Positions 33,270 through 45,866 of a DNA stretch of 64,000 nt are shown here, piece after piece. The first letter of the stretch is position 1. Every line of letters begins with the position of its first letter. A program made the position numbers and the translations under genes. Source of the DNA: Fragum whitleyi. Its lineage: Eukaryota; Mollusca; Bivalvia; Cardiida; Cardiidae. The DNA is taken from positions 25,104,526-25,168,525 of the forward strand of contig OX411543.1 of NCBI GenBank assembly GCA_948146395.1, read 5' to 3'. The notes beneath the pieces were generated by a model. It worked only from the letters and a program-made list of their open reading frames with translations. It did not search any database and was not told the origin of the DNA.

Positions 33270-34200
33270 GTATAAAGTAAAGTTGTATGCCGTTTATTAA
33301 CATTTTGAGCTCTATTACGTCCTGTTATGCTGTTTTAAATGCTATGATAAAATTGCATTGAGATTAGAAAGTAAAAAGAGCATTTCAATGGGATTCTTAA
33401 AGCTTAAAGTTATTTTAAATGACGTCCGATTATTAACGTAATGACGTCGTTAACGTCTTTTTAACGTTATTCACAAAGTTACCACACTTACCTTCTCCTA
33501 ACGTTTGTAAAACCAGTAAAGGATTATCAAACATTTTTAACATATAAAGACTTGTTATTTTACCACATTTACTGATCTTTCTTATTTCCCGTATATATAT
33601 AAAATGTACATTATTTGTAATGTACTATATCCTCGTACATGTATATTTTTCTCTCTCACTGTCTTCTGTATTCATCTTCATGTACTTTACTAAAACTTTA
33701 TATTTATATCCGTATTGTTTATCAAACAATACTTCATCTTATAAATATATTTATCTCTCTGAGCTCTTTAAACAGCTATATATTAGATGTTTATATGGTT
33801 TCGTTCCATATTCATATAATCACATGTATGCATGATTATGATTGTGGATATAATAATTGATTATACGAATGTTGAAAAAATGGCTAGATGAATTATTTCA
33901 ATATACTGATAAATAAGATAAGTTTGTGTTTGTAACAACAATAAGTCGCTAAACGTTTCCGAAATGCTCGACAGAATTCTAGTACGGGTAATCATCGCAA
34001 GGTTTTTTTTAAAAAAAAAATGTTTACAGTAATTATTTTGCTGTGAACTATCTACTTCTCAACGCTTGTTTATATGGTAGTAAATCTTTGTGTAAATCTA
34101 ACATCCTTTCAAGGTGCCAAGAAATATATCTATAATCGATGCCTCGCGATAGCATGCTCATTCATTATCTTAACTAAGATACAACGGCTTCATTTTCCTT
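33270..34200. other. AT-rich upstream region of gene B
   Basis: No gene seen. It contains a short ACGTCGTTAACGTC palindrome-like tract near 33440. The T/A-rich open frames at 33620-33860 are without domains. The gene B promoter should lie towards the right end, but I see no convincing TATA or initiator element. Confidence 0.4.
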
Positions 34201-34263
34201 TTTGCTTTTTGAAATTAGTTAAAATTTTAGATATTGTTAATTGAACTTGCAATACCGGTAAAA

Positions 34264-37200
34264 ATGTCAAATAAAGGTTACTTTCAGAGGATTGTTTTAT
34301 TCGTTCTATTCTTTTGGGTATGTGTCTACCTTGAACGTAAAGCCACACAGCCAGTGTTTTATTTGTTTTCTAATGAATTTCACACTCAACCATGTAACTT
34401 GCCTGTATTGGATCCGTTCGATTCGTCAGTCATGAAATTTTCTAGGAAACCTAAACCAGTGAAATGTGATGACTTTCCGTCCATTGTGTTTGTAGATCAG
34501 AATAATGTTCTACATCTAGATCGAAGCGCTGTAAGTTTTTATGGTCTTAACAGTTCTTCCGAGGTTTCCTGTTCGGTTGAATCCGTATTTCGAAACGGCG
34601 ATGATGATAATATTGGCTATACCTTGCCCAAAAATGTCATACTGCCAGCACAGCTTAATTCTGATTTCAACAGAGTAACTTGTAAAAGTCGTGAAGACAA
34701 AGGTTTATTTAACAATTTAGTTGCTGGGATTACTCCGAACTCTAAGATCGACAATGAGACTCTAGAAGAAACCGACGAACAGCTCAGTGTCTTGATGTTC
34801 GGAATTGATTCTGTATCTCGTTCGGCATCGGTCCGATATTTACCGAAAACACTCGAAGTACTCCGGAAACTAGGATCGTACGACTTTAAAGGATTAATGA
34901 AAAATGGTGACAATACGATTCCAAATATAATGTCACAGCAAACCGGGTTGAAACTTTTTCAAGATAGTGAAACAATTGGGATAATTGATAACAATTTTGA
35001 CGCATATCCTTTTTTATGGAAGGATTTCTCTGAAAGAAAGTACGTAACTTTGTTTGCTGAAGACGACCCCGACCTAGCAATGTTTAATCTAGATTTGAAG
35101 GGATTCACAAAACCTCCAACCGACCATTATATGAGGCCATATTGGCTGGCCTTAAGACATGAAGAACGGAAACGCATACGTCACCATGTAGACTCTTGGT
35201 TGAGGTGAGTTAGATTATCATTTTATTTCAAATATGCTGACTGTGATCGAAAGAGAAAACCGCTACTCTGGGATTTGAACCCAATAATTACTCTCCATAC
35301 TCCCGATAAATGGTCGAATTAATTGTATAAAAATGTGTGTTAAAAATGTTTTGTATTCGGTAAAATTTGATTCTTTCACTTAAACCATTCCTAAAAATGT
35401 TTTATCTGATTATGTATATCTAGTTAATAATAATATTTTCGCTTTTCCGCTCTTAATAAGTAAACGAAATTATATAGTGGAAACACATGGTGCTTTTTTT
35501 CTGTCTATTAGGACCGTCCCACCTTATAGGACTGTCACGCCTTAATTTCTAGCCAGCGTCTGTTACGCTATGGACGCGTTCCGCACACGCTACGAACACG
35601 CTGGGATACACTCGCACACGTTTGGATACGCTGAGTATCTCGAAAAGTTTTATGCATGCACAATATTTCGCAGCGGTTGCCTAGCGAGTTTAAATACGCT
35701 CGACACACGTTCTGCATGCGTTCCGAATACGCTCAGTACGCTAGAGACGTGCTTCGAGCACGTTTACATAGGCTACGAGCACGCTAGAAACACGTTGACC
35801 CAAAAAGGTTCTTTTAGCATGTTTCCAGCGTGTTCGGAACGCTTTCGGAACGAGTCTCAAGCGCAATGAACGTGTGTCTAGCGCATGCTGATTCATAACG
35901 TGTTTCTAGCGTATAACAGCGTTTTGATTGTAAAGGACTCTCTGTCTTCGTTTCGAAGATTTACCATCAAGTCTAATTTGATAATTTTCAATATGTCAAA
36001 AGGAGAAGATTTTAAAAAGAATGAGTAATAGACTAAATAATTCTACAGGGTTTTTTTTCCTATAAATAGGTCACAAGTCTTACTCTTGAATCATACCTTA
36101 ATTGTATATCAGAGGAAGAATCGATGGAGCATTCTTAACATTTAAAATGACTTGGGTTTGTTAGGTCACCAAATTTTATTTACAATATTATTTATATTTC
36201 TCTATATTGCATTGTCGTTACTGGACGTAAAAATGGGTTCTACTCTGTTCTGTGCAGAATATTTATCTATCTTATGTACCACAAATCTGATATTTCATCC
36301 CTTTCTAGATTCCTTTGTAAAATTTTGACAATAGAAGATTGAAAAAAAAAAATTTAAGTAAAACCATCGGAATTAATTTTGACGAGCAGTTTCTTCCCTT
36401 AATGTAATATTTTTCAATTAAAATGATTCCAAAAGTTTTAGTTTATCTGAAATTCATATATTTTGCAATAAGCAAGTCAACTTTTTAACTAAGTGTTTAG
36501 GTCGTTGGCATATCTTTATGATAAAAGAAGGGTTTTGAAATGGTTATTATATACCTGCAAAATTAATAAATTTACTATCTCAATCATGCTACGAAGTTGA
36601 AGAACGCTGATATACGCTGGCATACGCTATCAACACGTTCTGGCCACGTTACTGATGCGTTACTCACATGTTCATACTCACCGTGAACACGTTTCAAGCG
36701 CGTCGCGATTTGGCAAAAGAATAATGTAGGTCAGCGTATACCGACGTTTTACAGACTTAGTCGTTTTCTCAAACGCGTTAGGCACACGTTCACTTAAACA
36801 TTGAGGTGTGACAGGGGCATAACTATTTTTAAACCTACGGTTCTAGTAGAACCTAGTATGTACATCTTCATTTTCTTGATAATTAGGTAAATTTTATCCA
36901 GCTATTATGAAGTCATTAATTTTAAACAAATGTCCAAATCCCATGATGGCTTTGCTATACTGATATGAAACGGGGCCTCTGATATTGTGTAAACGCTTTT
37001 GTCCATCTTAAGCTTCACTTTGGATCTATGAATAACAAGTTTTGTTGCATAGCAACCGGGTCATTTTCGGAAAGCGCTTGAAGATGGACTGCTCGCTATG
37101 AAAACTCTTAACGGCGGGCGTTTTCGTATCTTGAACGCATTGTAGGTTGGCTAGTCTGACTGTCTTTTTTTGTGAATAGAAGCAGCATTCACCTGGGTCA

Positions 37201-39866
37201 AAAACACGAACACATGAACCTTGACATTTTCACCCTCAACACGAATTCTAAATGTAGTATGAGTACTTAAAGTCCCTGTTCTAAAACAGCAGACCAAGTT
37301 GGGGTTTTTTCACGCCAGCTAACATGAATTTTAAATTGGTTTGTCGTTTAAGGATCATAAAACTTTTTTCATGCCCCCGCATCGATAGATCGGGGGCATG
37401 TTGTTTTACTCATGTCCGTCTGTCTGTCTGTCTGTCTGTCCGTCTGTCCGTCTGTCTGTCCGTCCGTCTGTCCGTCCGTCTGTCCGAAAACTTAACCTTG
37501 CCAATATCTTCAAGCCTATTCAAGATACAAAGCTAATATTTGGCATGATGATAGATCTCAATGATCCCCATCCGCTGGTACCAATGTCAAGGTCATGTGA
37601 CAAGGTCAAGGTCATCTGTCAAGGTCAAACGTCCGAAAACTTAACCCGAAAACTTAACCTTGCCAATATCTTCAATCCTATTCAAGATACAAAGCTAATA
37701 TTTGGCATGATGATAGATCTCAATGATCCGCATCCGCTGGTACCAAAGTCAAGGTCATGTGACAAGGTCAAGGTCATCTGCCAATGTCAAACTTTGAAAA
37801 AAAATGCCGTTACGGGGGCATTCGTGCTTCACAAACACATCTTGTTTGTAAATAAAGATCCGCATGCGTTTACCTTAGCAAATGCAACTTATGCCTCACA
37901 AAATTTAAATACTGCATTTTTAACCCTTGCCTGCTTGTTGCGAGACTATCGGGATTTAAATAAACATTAAAAATCAGAATCAGAAGAGCGTGCTTGTAAT
38001 TAAATATACTTTTGAAAATATTTCAATTCTCAATTTATCAAATAGCGATGAAGGTTTATGAAAAGGGAACGTGAGATTTTCGAAGTCCTATAGCGGGTTA
38101 TATAGGGGGTTCCCCGAAATACCTATTGCACTTAATACAAATAAAACAAAGTACAACGGATTCCCCCCACGTGTTACGATTTAAACCAATCGAAATTCTT
38201 AATTGCATACGACTGCAATTATTTTCAACTAAAACGAGAAAAGCCGAATTGACATTTTTGGTAGCATATGTTACACTTATATAAAACACTATACGATCAC
38301 ATTTTAATATCAATTATAGTTTAAAATTTATCATTGCATAAACAGTGCGTTTTCGGGTCATCGTGGGCATACATTAATGGACAAAACCCGGGCGTTAACA
38401 AAAGAAAACGCGGATAAATAAGTAAATTCACGTGTCGTTAATGCCCGGCTTTTTTCACTTAAGTATCCTTAATAGGGGCCTATACACTTAAACACTTTCT
38501 TTGTTTTATATAGATATAGAGCATAAAAAAGACGTAGATCCTATTCTCGCGTTTAATTTTGTGACGTCATATATTAAGCAAGCAAAGTAGGTAAAATCAA
38601 AAGTGACGATGCAACGCAACACGCATTTTTCTGGCACAATATTTGGTTCGGAGCTAGTTTTAAAGCGTTCCTTTGAATTGTTTTGCAACTTATGTTGAAT
38701 AAAAACTATAAAGTCTTTATGTTTATGAAATTATAGCGTCAATTCTCGTTTTTCGCGCGTTAAACTTTACAGAGTACCTCAAAATGATTTAACGCCCTTT
38801 TTGCAAAAAGTAACGCCCTCAAAAACGTGAATTTACCTTCTATTCTTTCCCAAAAATCACCTTTATGTTTACTTTCAGATGGCTAGAGGATAGTGGAATA
38901 CAATTATCCAATTCTCCACTTTGTAACCAGAATACAATGAAGCATATAGAGATCATAAATTACATCAAGCGTTTTATGCTGCACTACAGGTCAAAACGGA
39001 AATTCATAATTTCTTTTCTAACTGAACTGTCACATGGTTCAAACAATGTTATACACTATGCCGACGAGGACCTCAGAGACTTCTTTCTTTGGATGAAGAC
39101 TGAGGGTTTTCTTAACAGAACTGTAGTTGTACTTTTCGGAGATCATGGATCGAGATATGAACCTATTCGAAATACATTTGTCGGAAGAATGGAATCACGC
39201 ATGCCTATGTTACATATTCTAATTCCAGATCATATCAAAAGAAGATATCCGGAAGTACACAGAAATTTAAACATAAATACACATCGACTTACAACTCATT
39301 TCGATACATATCAGACTATGGTCGACATCTTACATAGAAATTTTAGAAATCCTTCCATTCAGTTGTATAACGGGGTCAAGCGTGGCGTCAGTCTGTTTAG
39401 AGAAATACCAAGTTCAAGGTCATGTGTTGATGCTCATATAAATGCCACATTTTGTGCGTGTTATAAATCAACACCATTGAATATAACGAACAACAAATAT
39501 TTACAAAAGATTGCAGACGCAATAGTAAAGCATTTGAATGAAATGTTGAAATCCGAGTCGAATTGCAAGGTGCTCACGCTCAAACGAATTTTATCAGCAG
39601 AGAAAATATCTCAAGGGTTAAACTTTCGAGGTGCAAACAACGCATGGTATAATTTTTATCGTTATATTAAGCCACCAGAAGGAAGCCGCGATTCGTACAT
39701 AGAAACGATCGAAACCGTTCCAGGTCATGCGACGTTTGACGCATTGGTAGAGATTGATCCCAATGGCACCGTTAAAGATATAAAGAATATTGATAGAACA
39801 AACGCCTACGACAACCAATCAGCTTGTATATCTGATAAAAAACTTAAACAATTTTGTTATTGCTAA
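34264..39866 (+). CDS. DUF229 family membrane-anchored phosphatase/sulfatase-like protein, gene B (two exons)
   Basis: Exons 34264-35204 and 38879-39866 join in frame to 643 codons including the stop. I chose the ATG at 34264 (MSNKGYFQR) because a membrane segment follows directly (IVLFVLFFWVCVYL, residues 10-23), giving a type II anchor with the catalytic domain outside or in the lumen. Candidate active-site residues are Asp182 (GIDS), Thr218 (NTIPN), His366 (TELSH), Asp376 (YADED), Asp402-His403 (FGDHG) and His454 (TTHFD). The pattern and spacing resemble the alkaline phosphatase/sulfatase/NPP superfamily; DUF229 substrates are unknown, so a two-metal hydrolase is inference. The C-terminal part is Cys-rich (CVDAH, FCACYK) and ends CYC. 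Splice sites are GAG|GTGAGT and TTTCAG|A. It is head to head with gene A, its closest paralogue; no frame damage is seen. Confidence 0.9.
35517..36826. repeat. ACGYT phased-repeat element in intron of gene B
   Basis: Two clusters (35558-35935 and 36597-36795) are made of degenerate units of about 10-11 bp carrying ACGCT, ACGTT or ACACT, for example ACACGCTACGAACACGCTGG. In each cluster the orientation flips, so the 35.8 kb cluster is roughly palindromic around 35805. The outer ends CTGTCACGCCTTA (35530) and TGAGGTGTGACAGGGG (36805) are approximate inverses, suggesting one transposable element of about 1.3 kb. A related cluster is at 51969. Confidence 0.55.
37370..37850 (+). mobile_element. 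CATGCCCCCG element with Tc/cg microsatellite and 162-bp duplication
   Basis: Starts with the hairpin CATGCCCCCG / CGGGGGCATG (37371-37400). A (GTCT/GTCC)n tract follows (37414-37486), then two copies of a unit starting CCGAAAACTTAACCTTGCC (37484 and 37646) that contain CAAGGTCATGTGACAAGGTC. The right end is TTACGGGGGCATTCGTGC. It lies inside the intron of gene B. The long frame through it is not a gene. Confidence 0.7.
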
Positions 39867-39949
39867 GTCTGTATTTCTTTTATTTGTTTAAACTTGCTTT
39901 GCTTAATTTAATAAGAAATATATATTTCTACTTCTATTTCATTAGAAAG

Positions 39950-39955
39950 AATAAA
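39950..39955 (+). promoter_or_regulatory. Candidate polyadenylation signal of gene B
   Basis: AATAAA, 84 nt after the stop codon of gene B in AT-rich sequence. It is the first canonical hexamer after the stop. Its use is inferred. Confidence 0.4.
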
Positions 39956-40130
39956 CAATAAGAATCTTTAAATGAATATGTAAAAAACAATATAAATTCT
40001 TATCGGGAATTAAATGTTTATATTATTCAAATTGTGAATTATTGTCGCCTAGACATTAATTGCTTTTTATTATCGTATTGTTTTTTATTGTTGCTGTTGT
40101 GTTAATTGTAGTAGTTGATATAGAGGATAA

Positions 40131-40530
40131 TCGTTTGTTTCAGTGTGAGATCGATTTATATTTCATTGAGTGTACAACAAAGGCTATATTTTCATGTGAA
40201 AATAGAGCTTTTGTTCTTCACAAAATGAAATATTAATCGATCTTACTCGAAAAACAAATGATTATTCGACAAAATGTGAAATTTCTAGAACATATTTTCG
40301 TAAAGCGCGTCATGTTGCACGTGATTGCTATGTAACGTTCATTGTGATGTCACTTATTTCGCCCCGCAAAGATGAAGTCAGATAGGGTGAAATGGACAAA
40401 AGCAGGGTAAAAGTTTTTGGTAATTTCACTCCTTTTGCAGTGAGATTATCAAGTGATAATCTACCGTTATTTCTGGATAAACCACCAAAAAGCATTAAAG
40501 AAATACAAATAACCAATATGTAAATTTTAT
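40131..40530. repeat. Dispersed repeat with long hairpin, copy 1
   Basis: The left part (40131-40267) is a foldback: GATCGATTTATATTTCATTG, then GGCTATATTTT, returns as AAAATAGAGC and AAATATTAATCGATC. The right part (from CGCGTCATGTTGCACGTGAT) shares TGTAACGTTCATTGTGATGT, GGGTAAAAGTTTTTGGTAAT and CACCAAAAAGCATTAAAGAA-like blocks with 52190-52435. Confidence 0.6.
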
Positions 40531-40937
40531 TCAATAAATGTAAAAATGTGTTTTTTTGTGTGTGTGAAATAAAAGAATTATCAGATACTCATGTACGATT
40601 CACAAAGGTTCAATGGTTCTTTCAATAATCCTGTGAAAATACACTATTGGGGATGAAATGTGGTGGATCTGGCATTCATTGGCTCTTGGGTTGATAAAAG
40701 ATTCACCTAACGACTTCACCTCGTTTAGAATAAATATGTTATTAACTTTGTTCCCACTGGCGATCCAATCAACTCGATCAAGTCCAATAAAGTGATCGTG
40801 CAATCGGGAACCCTCGGCGATTCTACGGAAAAGTCCGAGCGATGTTCCGAATGAGTGATCGTGTACTGATCAAGCATCGGGGGAAGTCGGGGCCATCAAG
40901 TATGACATCGATCTGGCTACTTACCCGACCTATATAT

Positions 40938-41232
40938 AATACGTACTAAGTGTATTATATGAAAAAAAATATCTAATGAGGTTGGGAGAATTGAAAATTA
41001 TCAATTATCAATTCTCAAAACCGAGTAAGAAATTTTTTCATACAATGCACTAAGTACGTATTATATTTATCTTATAACCTCTATTTGTCTTGTTTTTGTC
41101 GGTGTTTCTAACTGAAATGCAGGTTTCTTAAAATAACCGCATTATACCAATGTTCTAAAAATAACTATGTGATATCATAAAAAATATCATACAGGATGTT
41201 ATCACACGGATATTTGTATAGTTATAAGATAA
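40938..41232 (-). repeat. Hairpin MITE copy 2 (TACGTACTAAGTG family)
   Basis: Reverse-oriented relative to copy 1. The arms are AATACGTACTAAGTGTATTA and CACTAAGTACGTATTATA, followed by CTTATAACCTCTATTTGTC and CTAACTGAAATGCAGG and then the distal ATCATAAAAAATATCA segment. Confidence 0.7.
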
Positions 41233-41241
41233 ATCAAATAC

Positions 41242-41580
41242 ACATTCAGAACACCACTCGGCCAATCTCACGATTAATCTCGGATGTACATAGACGGGTT
41301 GACGTCAGTTAAAATGGCGTTAGCCCTCGAAACTGTGAGTGAAAACATTCGACGTCGCCAACGCTACTCGTTTAAGTCACTGACGTGAAACCATCGTATC
41401 CTAATATAAATATCTTTATATTCTTAAATAACGGCTGAAAAAATCTTAATTTTTGAGAATAATTCGTCATTCTCAAAAAATAAGATTTTTCAGCCGTTAT
41501 TTACTGTAAAAGGTATAATTATACAGTGCTAGATTTTCTTACACTGTTTCCGCCTAACAAAATGCACGATTTTGTTACAA
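41242..41580 (+). mobile_element. MITE family 4 (CATTCGGAA-TCACTCGGCC), 3'-truncated copy
   Basis: Left end CACTCGGCCAATCTCACGAT and CTCGGATGTACATA. The centre has a foldback (AAAATCTTAATTTTTGAGAA / TTCTCAAAAAATAAGATTTT) and then AACAAAATGCACGATTTTGT. It aligns in reverse with 55317-55787. The distal terminal repeat is missing. Confidence 0.65.
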
Positions 41581-41946
41581 CGCCCAAAATGAAAAATCTT
41601 GAAATTCGAAAATGTTTCCATTGCACATTAAAAGTCACCAGTGGGTGAATCCATGAATAAAATTGCACTCAAAGAATGTCTGACACGTGGATTTCTGAAT
41701 TTTATCAAGACTTACTCTCAATATGGCTATCCATTAGCTGCGCGTGCTGCCTCAATCTGACTCAAAACCTTGGGTTTCGTGCTCCTTTTTGACTCTTCTT
41801 GCAAGCTCGTATTTGACGTGCTAGATCTTGGATAAGTCCAGTCGGTGAACGATTAGACATTGGCATCACTTAAAAAGGTGTTCGCGAAGAAAGTCCATAA
41901 TTGCATGAGCTGAATGGACCATAACATTGTCTTGCTCATGGGTTGT

Positions 41947-42385
41947 TACAGTTATTTACATCGTAAAATTGACATTCACCTCAATCATAACCATTCTAAA
42001 TCGCTCACTCAGCGCTCCATTCATTCATTCCAAACACTCACTCATACCATTCAAAAACGCTCAAACCCAATGAAAAATATAGAAACAACAAGGTCATTCA
42101 AAGAAAATTTTGATAGATAAAAATCGCGATTTCACTGACATTATTCAAATTAAAAACGTCTCATAGGTTCTTGAAGAAATAGGAAGCTATGTATAAAACT
42201 TGTATTTTTTTATTAAAGGGAGGTAATCATTATCGCCAATGTGTTTTCATCCTGAACAAAATTTTCGATATAGGATTACCTCCCATTAAATTCACTCAAA
42301 ACTCGCTCCACACACTTGATCAATTTCATTCCTTACTTGTTCCAAAATCATTCACCTTGTCAATTTCACGATGTTGTTAACTGTA
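41947..42385 (+). mobile_element. Family-1 MITE, copy f
   Basis: Complete copy with TA flanks, TACAGTTATTTACATCGT to CACGATGTTGTTAACTGTA. The internal AAGGGAGGTAATC / GATTACCTCCC inverted repeat is clear. Confidence 0.85.
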
Positions 42386-43711
42386 CATATGTCTATAGCT
42401 ACTGAAGGATTAGATACTCGGCTAAGATTCATAATAAATGTGTTTCACTGTCATCAGTAGTCCACTAAAACCTGAAAAACCTTGACATAGAGAGTAAGAA
42501 TTTCCTATCATTTCACCTTATAATGAAGCCTCTTCATCGTGTCAGCATCCAAATTGTGGCACCGAGAGCTTTTAAAAGCGATGTTTTAACCTAACATTAG
42601 GCCAGTTATTGTCCCTCTTGGCAGTTGCAATTGTCCTTGATTTAATGAATCAGTTCAATATGACTATGCGCGATGGCGTTTCGAAATTAAATTTTTCGCT
42701 ACCGCCAAACTCGAAGACTTTGCTTGGTCTGATAAATGTCTACACTTTATAACACTACCAACTTTATTTGCAGTAATACTCGACCAACTTAATTATCGTC
42801 AGATGCGTTCGATTTGATGCAGAAGCAGAAAACATGTCCTTCATATTCAAGTGTCTTTACTCAACTGAGTATGAGTTTGGGAATACATGTCATTACAATA
42901 GTGTACCTAGTGGCCGGCCAAACTAAAGGTAATGACATATCAGTGAATTGATCGAATTCAGGGTAAAATTAATTGTCATTGAAAAGTGATGCGTTACTTT
43001 TGTTGTTCAGTATATTTTGTTGAATGTGATACATTCGACTTAAGGGTTCGCCGCAAATATAAATGGAGGCCATTTGTATTTTTGGCCAAAATTTTATATG
43101 CAAAATTAAGGCTTTTCTTTATGCAAAGTAAACTGAATATGTTATAAAATGTATTAAAAAGGGGAAATGAAGATGTTTTTGATAAAAATATTTGCAAAGA
43201 ATGCTTTTATAGCTTAAAACAGAGTTCCACATTGCACTTTCGCATTTGCATCCATTTGAAAAATGCACCGATGCATTTGGGACAAAAACTTGCAGACGTC
43301 AACTGGAATATCCAGAGTACAATCAACGAGGCTTACTTTTGGCTAAAATGCCTGAGGGAAAGATATTTCAGCGTTGAAAGACGCGTGTTTATTTTCAAGG
43401 AAACATGGCAGCCTTTTTTACAACAACAAAACATGTAAACAAAGATGTTTTAAGGAATTGCAACGATCGTATTCCTTGAAAGCCAAAGGTGACCGTCGAT
43501 TATCACCCTTGGGCATTTCTACTTTAAAAATGAGACTAAATTTACCTTGATTTCTACTTAGAAATCCTTGCTATTGTTCTGTTTTTCTCAGCTGTCAAAT
43601 AAAAATACTGCCGTGGGAAATTTGTTATGAACCGCTTCACCGAAAAAGAGATAAAAATATCACTCCTCTAAAAATAATGGAGTGGGACCTTTCATACTTA
43701 TTTGAGAGCAA

Positions 43712-43765
43712 GTTAAAACGGCCTGAAGTCAAAACGGCCCAAAGTCAAAACGACCCCAAATTCGC
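43712..43765. repeat. 15-bp tandem repeat AAGTCAAAACGGCCC
   Basis: Three to four imperfect units in a row, the last with GACC instead of GGCC. Confidence 0.7.
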
Positions 43766-45775
43766 TAAAACCAGTCAATACCAAGTCAAAACTTTTACTC
43801 ATTTGGTCAAAAAAGCAAAAATTATTTTTTTTATGTAATATAAGAATATATGCAATCAATGGCTCGATTTATACATTTTATACATCTTTTTTTTAATAAG
43901 ATCACAAATTAAATAGCTTTATTTTTTTTATTTTTTTTTTCAATACAAATACACCTCAATTTACTTGTTTCAGTCTCTCACATTACATCTATAAAGGTTT
44001 GTTTCAAATTAAAGACCAATACCTTTATTCATATAAATGTGTTATTATTATAGTCCGATTGACTTGTATAAGGATCGGTGTTTTCACCAATTACACAAAA
44101 ATACGTTGGTAAAATATTTTTTATGTAGTAATATCTTAATTTTAGCTTAATCCAAATTAATTTTAGACTATAAGATGGTTCCAGAATAATGCTTTTGTCT
44201 ACTTAGTAAATGATAATTTTTCGCATTTTCCACTCTGAAGGCTGCTAAGTAGTAAGAATATGTACACATATACTAAAAACTTGTGTTTTTATAATAAACT
44301 TTTGACACAATAAATGACCAATTTTCTTTTGTTGGATATGCGTATTTTCATATCGACGGTACCCAATTTTAAACTATAATATCACGTATTTTTTACCGCT
44401 CATAACTCGCTATTTACTTGTTATATCTCGTGAAAAACGCAACGATTTCGTTAAATAATCCATGATTAGATTGGTCCGAATTAGAGAGTACAGGGTTCAT
44501 CCATGAAAAGATATAGGCGATTATCAATATCTTGTCAAAAGGTTCACGAACAAAGACAGGACACACTCATTCTAATATACTTTACGAGTGAATTACACAA
44601 ACATAATTAATTTTATAGAAATACTCGATATTATATATAAAACAAAAAACAAAAAAAAAAAAAACGGCTCCTTTAAAATCATCCTCTTTTGATTCGATGC
44701 AAATTGGTACCTATTTTGAGAAAGACACTTCACTTTTCCCTTATTATAGAAACAATAAGTTGTAATAGGCCAGGAGTTTCATGTAGACGGACAGACAAAA
44801 TCATTATTTTACTTTCAAAAATCCTGAAAACTTATTATTTCATGGTAATAGATTGAAAAAAAGATATTATGATAAGCAAAATTTACGCTTGAAAATTACT
44901 TTTAATTTTATTTTTTCAATGTTATTGAGTTCAAAAGACAATCCAAGTGTGGGTGGCCCTTTTTTGACGTTTCGTTTGCGAAATCTACCACTTTAATTGA
45001 AACACGAATAAAATATTGGGATTTCATACATCAGAATGAAAATATGACTTCTTTAATTGAGCTTAAGCCTTTGAGTAATTTCAATTGAACAAAGGAGATA
45101 CCATCACAAGCTCTATTGTGAAATTTTGCCCTACTATTAACAAGGAATTGTGAAGAACATGTTGATAATAATGTGGTCATAATCATACTTTATATTTTGC
45201 AGCAATTCGTATAAAGAAAGACTGTGACACCAATATTTATATTGGTGAAATGAATCAAAGTCAAATTTACTACACTACACTTCTTTAATAAACGTTTAAC
45301 TAAAATTTGTCTGTCTTCTTATCTTCCAAAGAAGTCTCTCCGCGCTCACCGCTCTGTGGGCGCCTTTATATACCTCTTGTATGTATACATTCCTAACAGA
45401 ACAAGTGATCTACCCACACATTGGCATGCTGCCCAGCGGCTCGCTATCTGTTGTAAATAGTTTATGACCGAATAATCAGACCACATTCAAAGACAGGTAT
45501 GGTTGAGTCATTCAAAAAGGAGGCTCGCAGAGATTGATTGTTTCACGTATCTAATTGGTATATTCTCAATAACGCCAGAAATTTATTTAGAGAGTACAGG
45601 TTTAAAAGGGTGAGGCAATTCAAAAACGTTAATTTGTACTTTTTCAAAATGGAAAAAAGGTAACACTTAATTTCGTTAATGTTTCCTTTTTTCTTCTGTA
45701 TAATCGAAGGACACTTAATACAACTCCCTGGAGGACACCTTTTCCGTATGATAATATATGCACTCTAAATAAATA

Positions 45776-45866
45776 CTCTGTACTCTTTTTATAAAACACT
45801 TTATTAACAAAAGGTTTATATAAACTTTGTACTCTTTTTATAAAACACTTTATTAACAACAGGTTT
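45776..45866. repeat. 60-bp tandem duplication
   Basis: TGTACTCTTTTTATAAAACA followed by CTTTATTAACAA occurs twice in direct succession, with small differences after the second AACA. Confidence 0.8.

Noticed and set aside
35570..35869. 99-codon open frame with RTRYEHAG-type repeats
   Set aside because: It arises from the period of the ACGYT repeat array in the intron of gene B, not from a protein.
37398..37970. 190-codon open frame with repeated FGMMIDLNDPHPLV
   Set aside because: The repetition is the 162-bp duplicated unit of a transposon; it starts in a GTCT/GTCC microsatellite.
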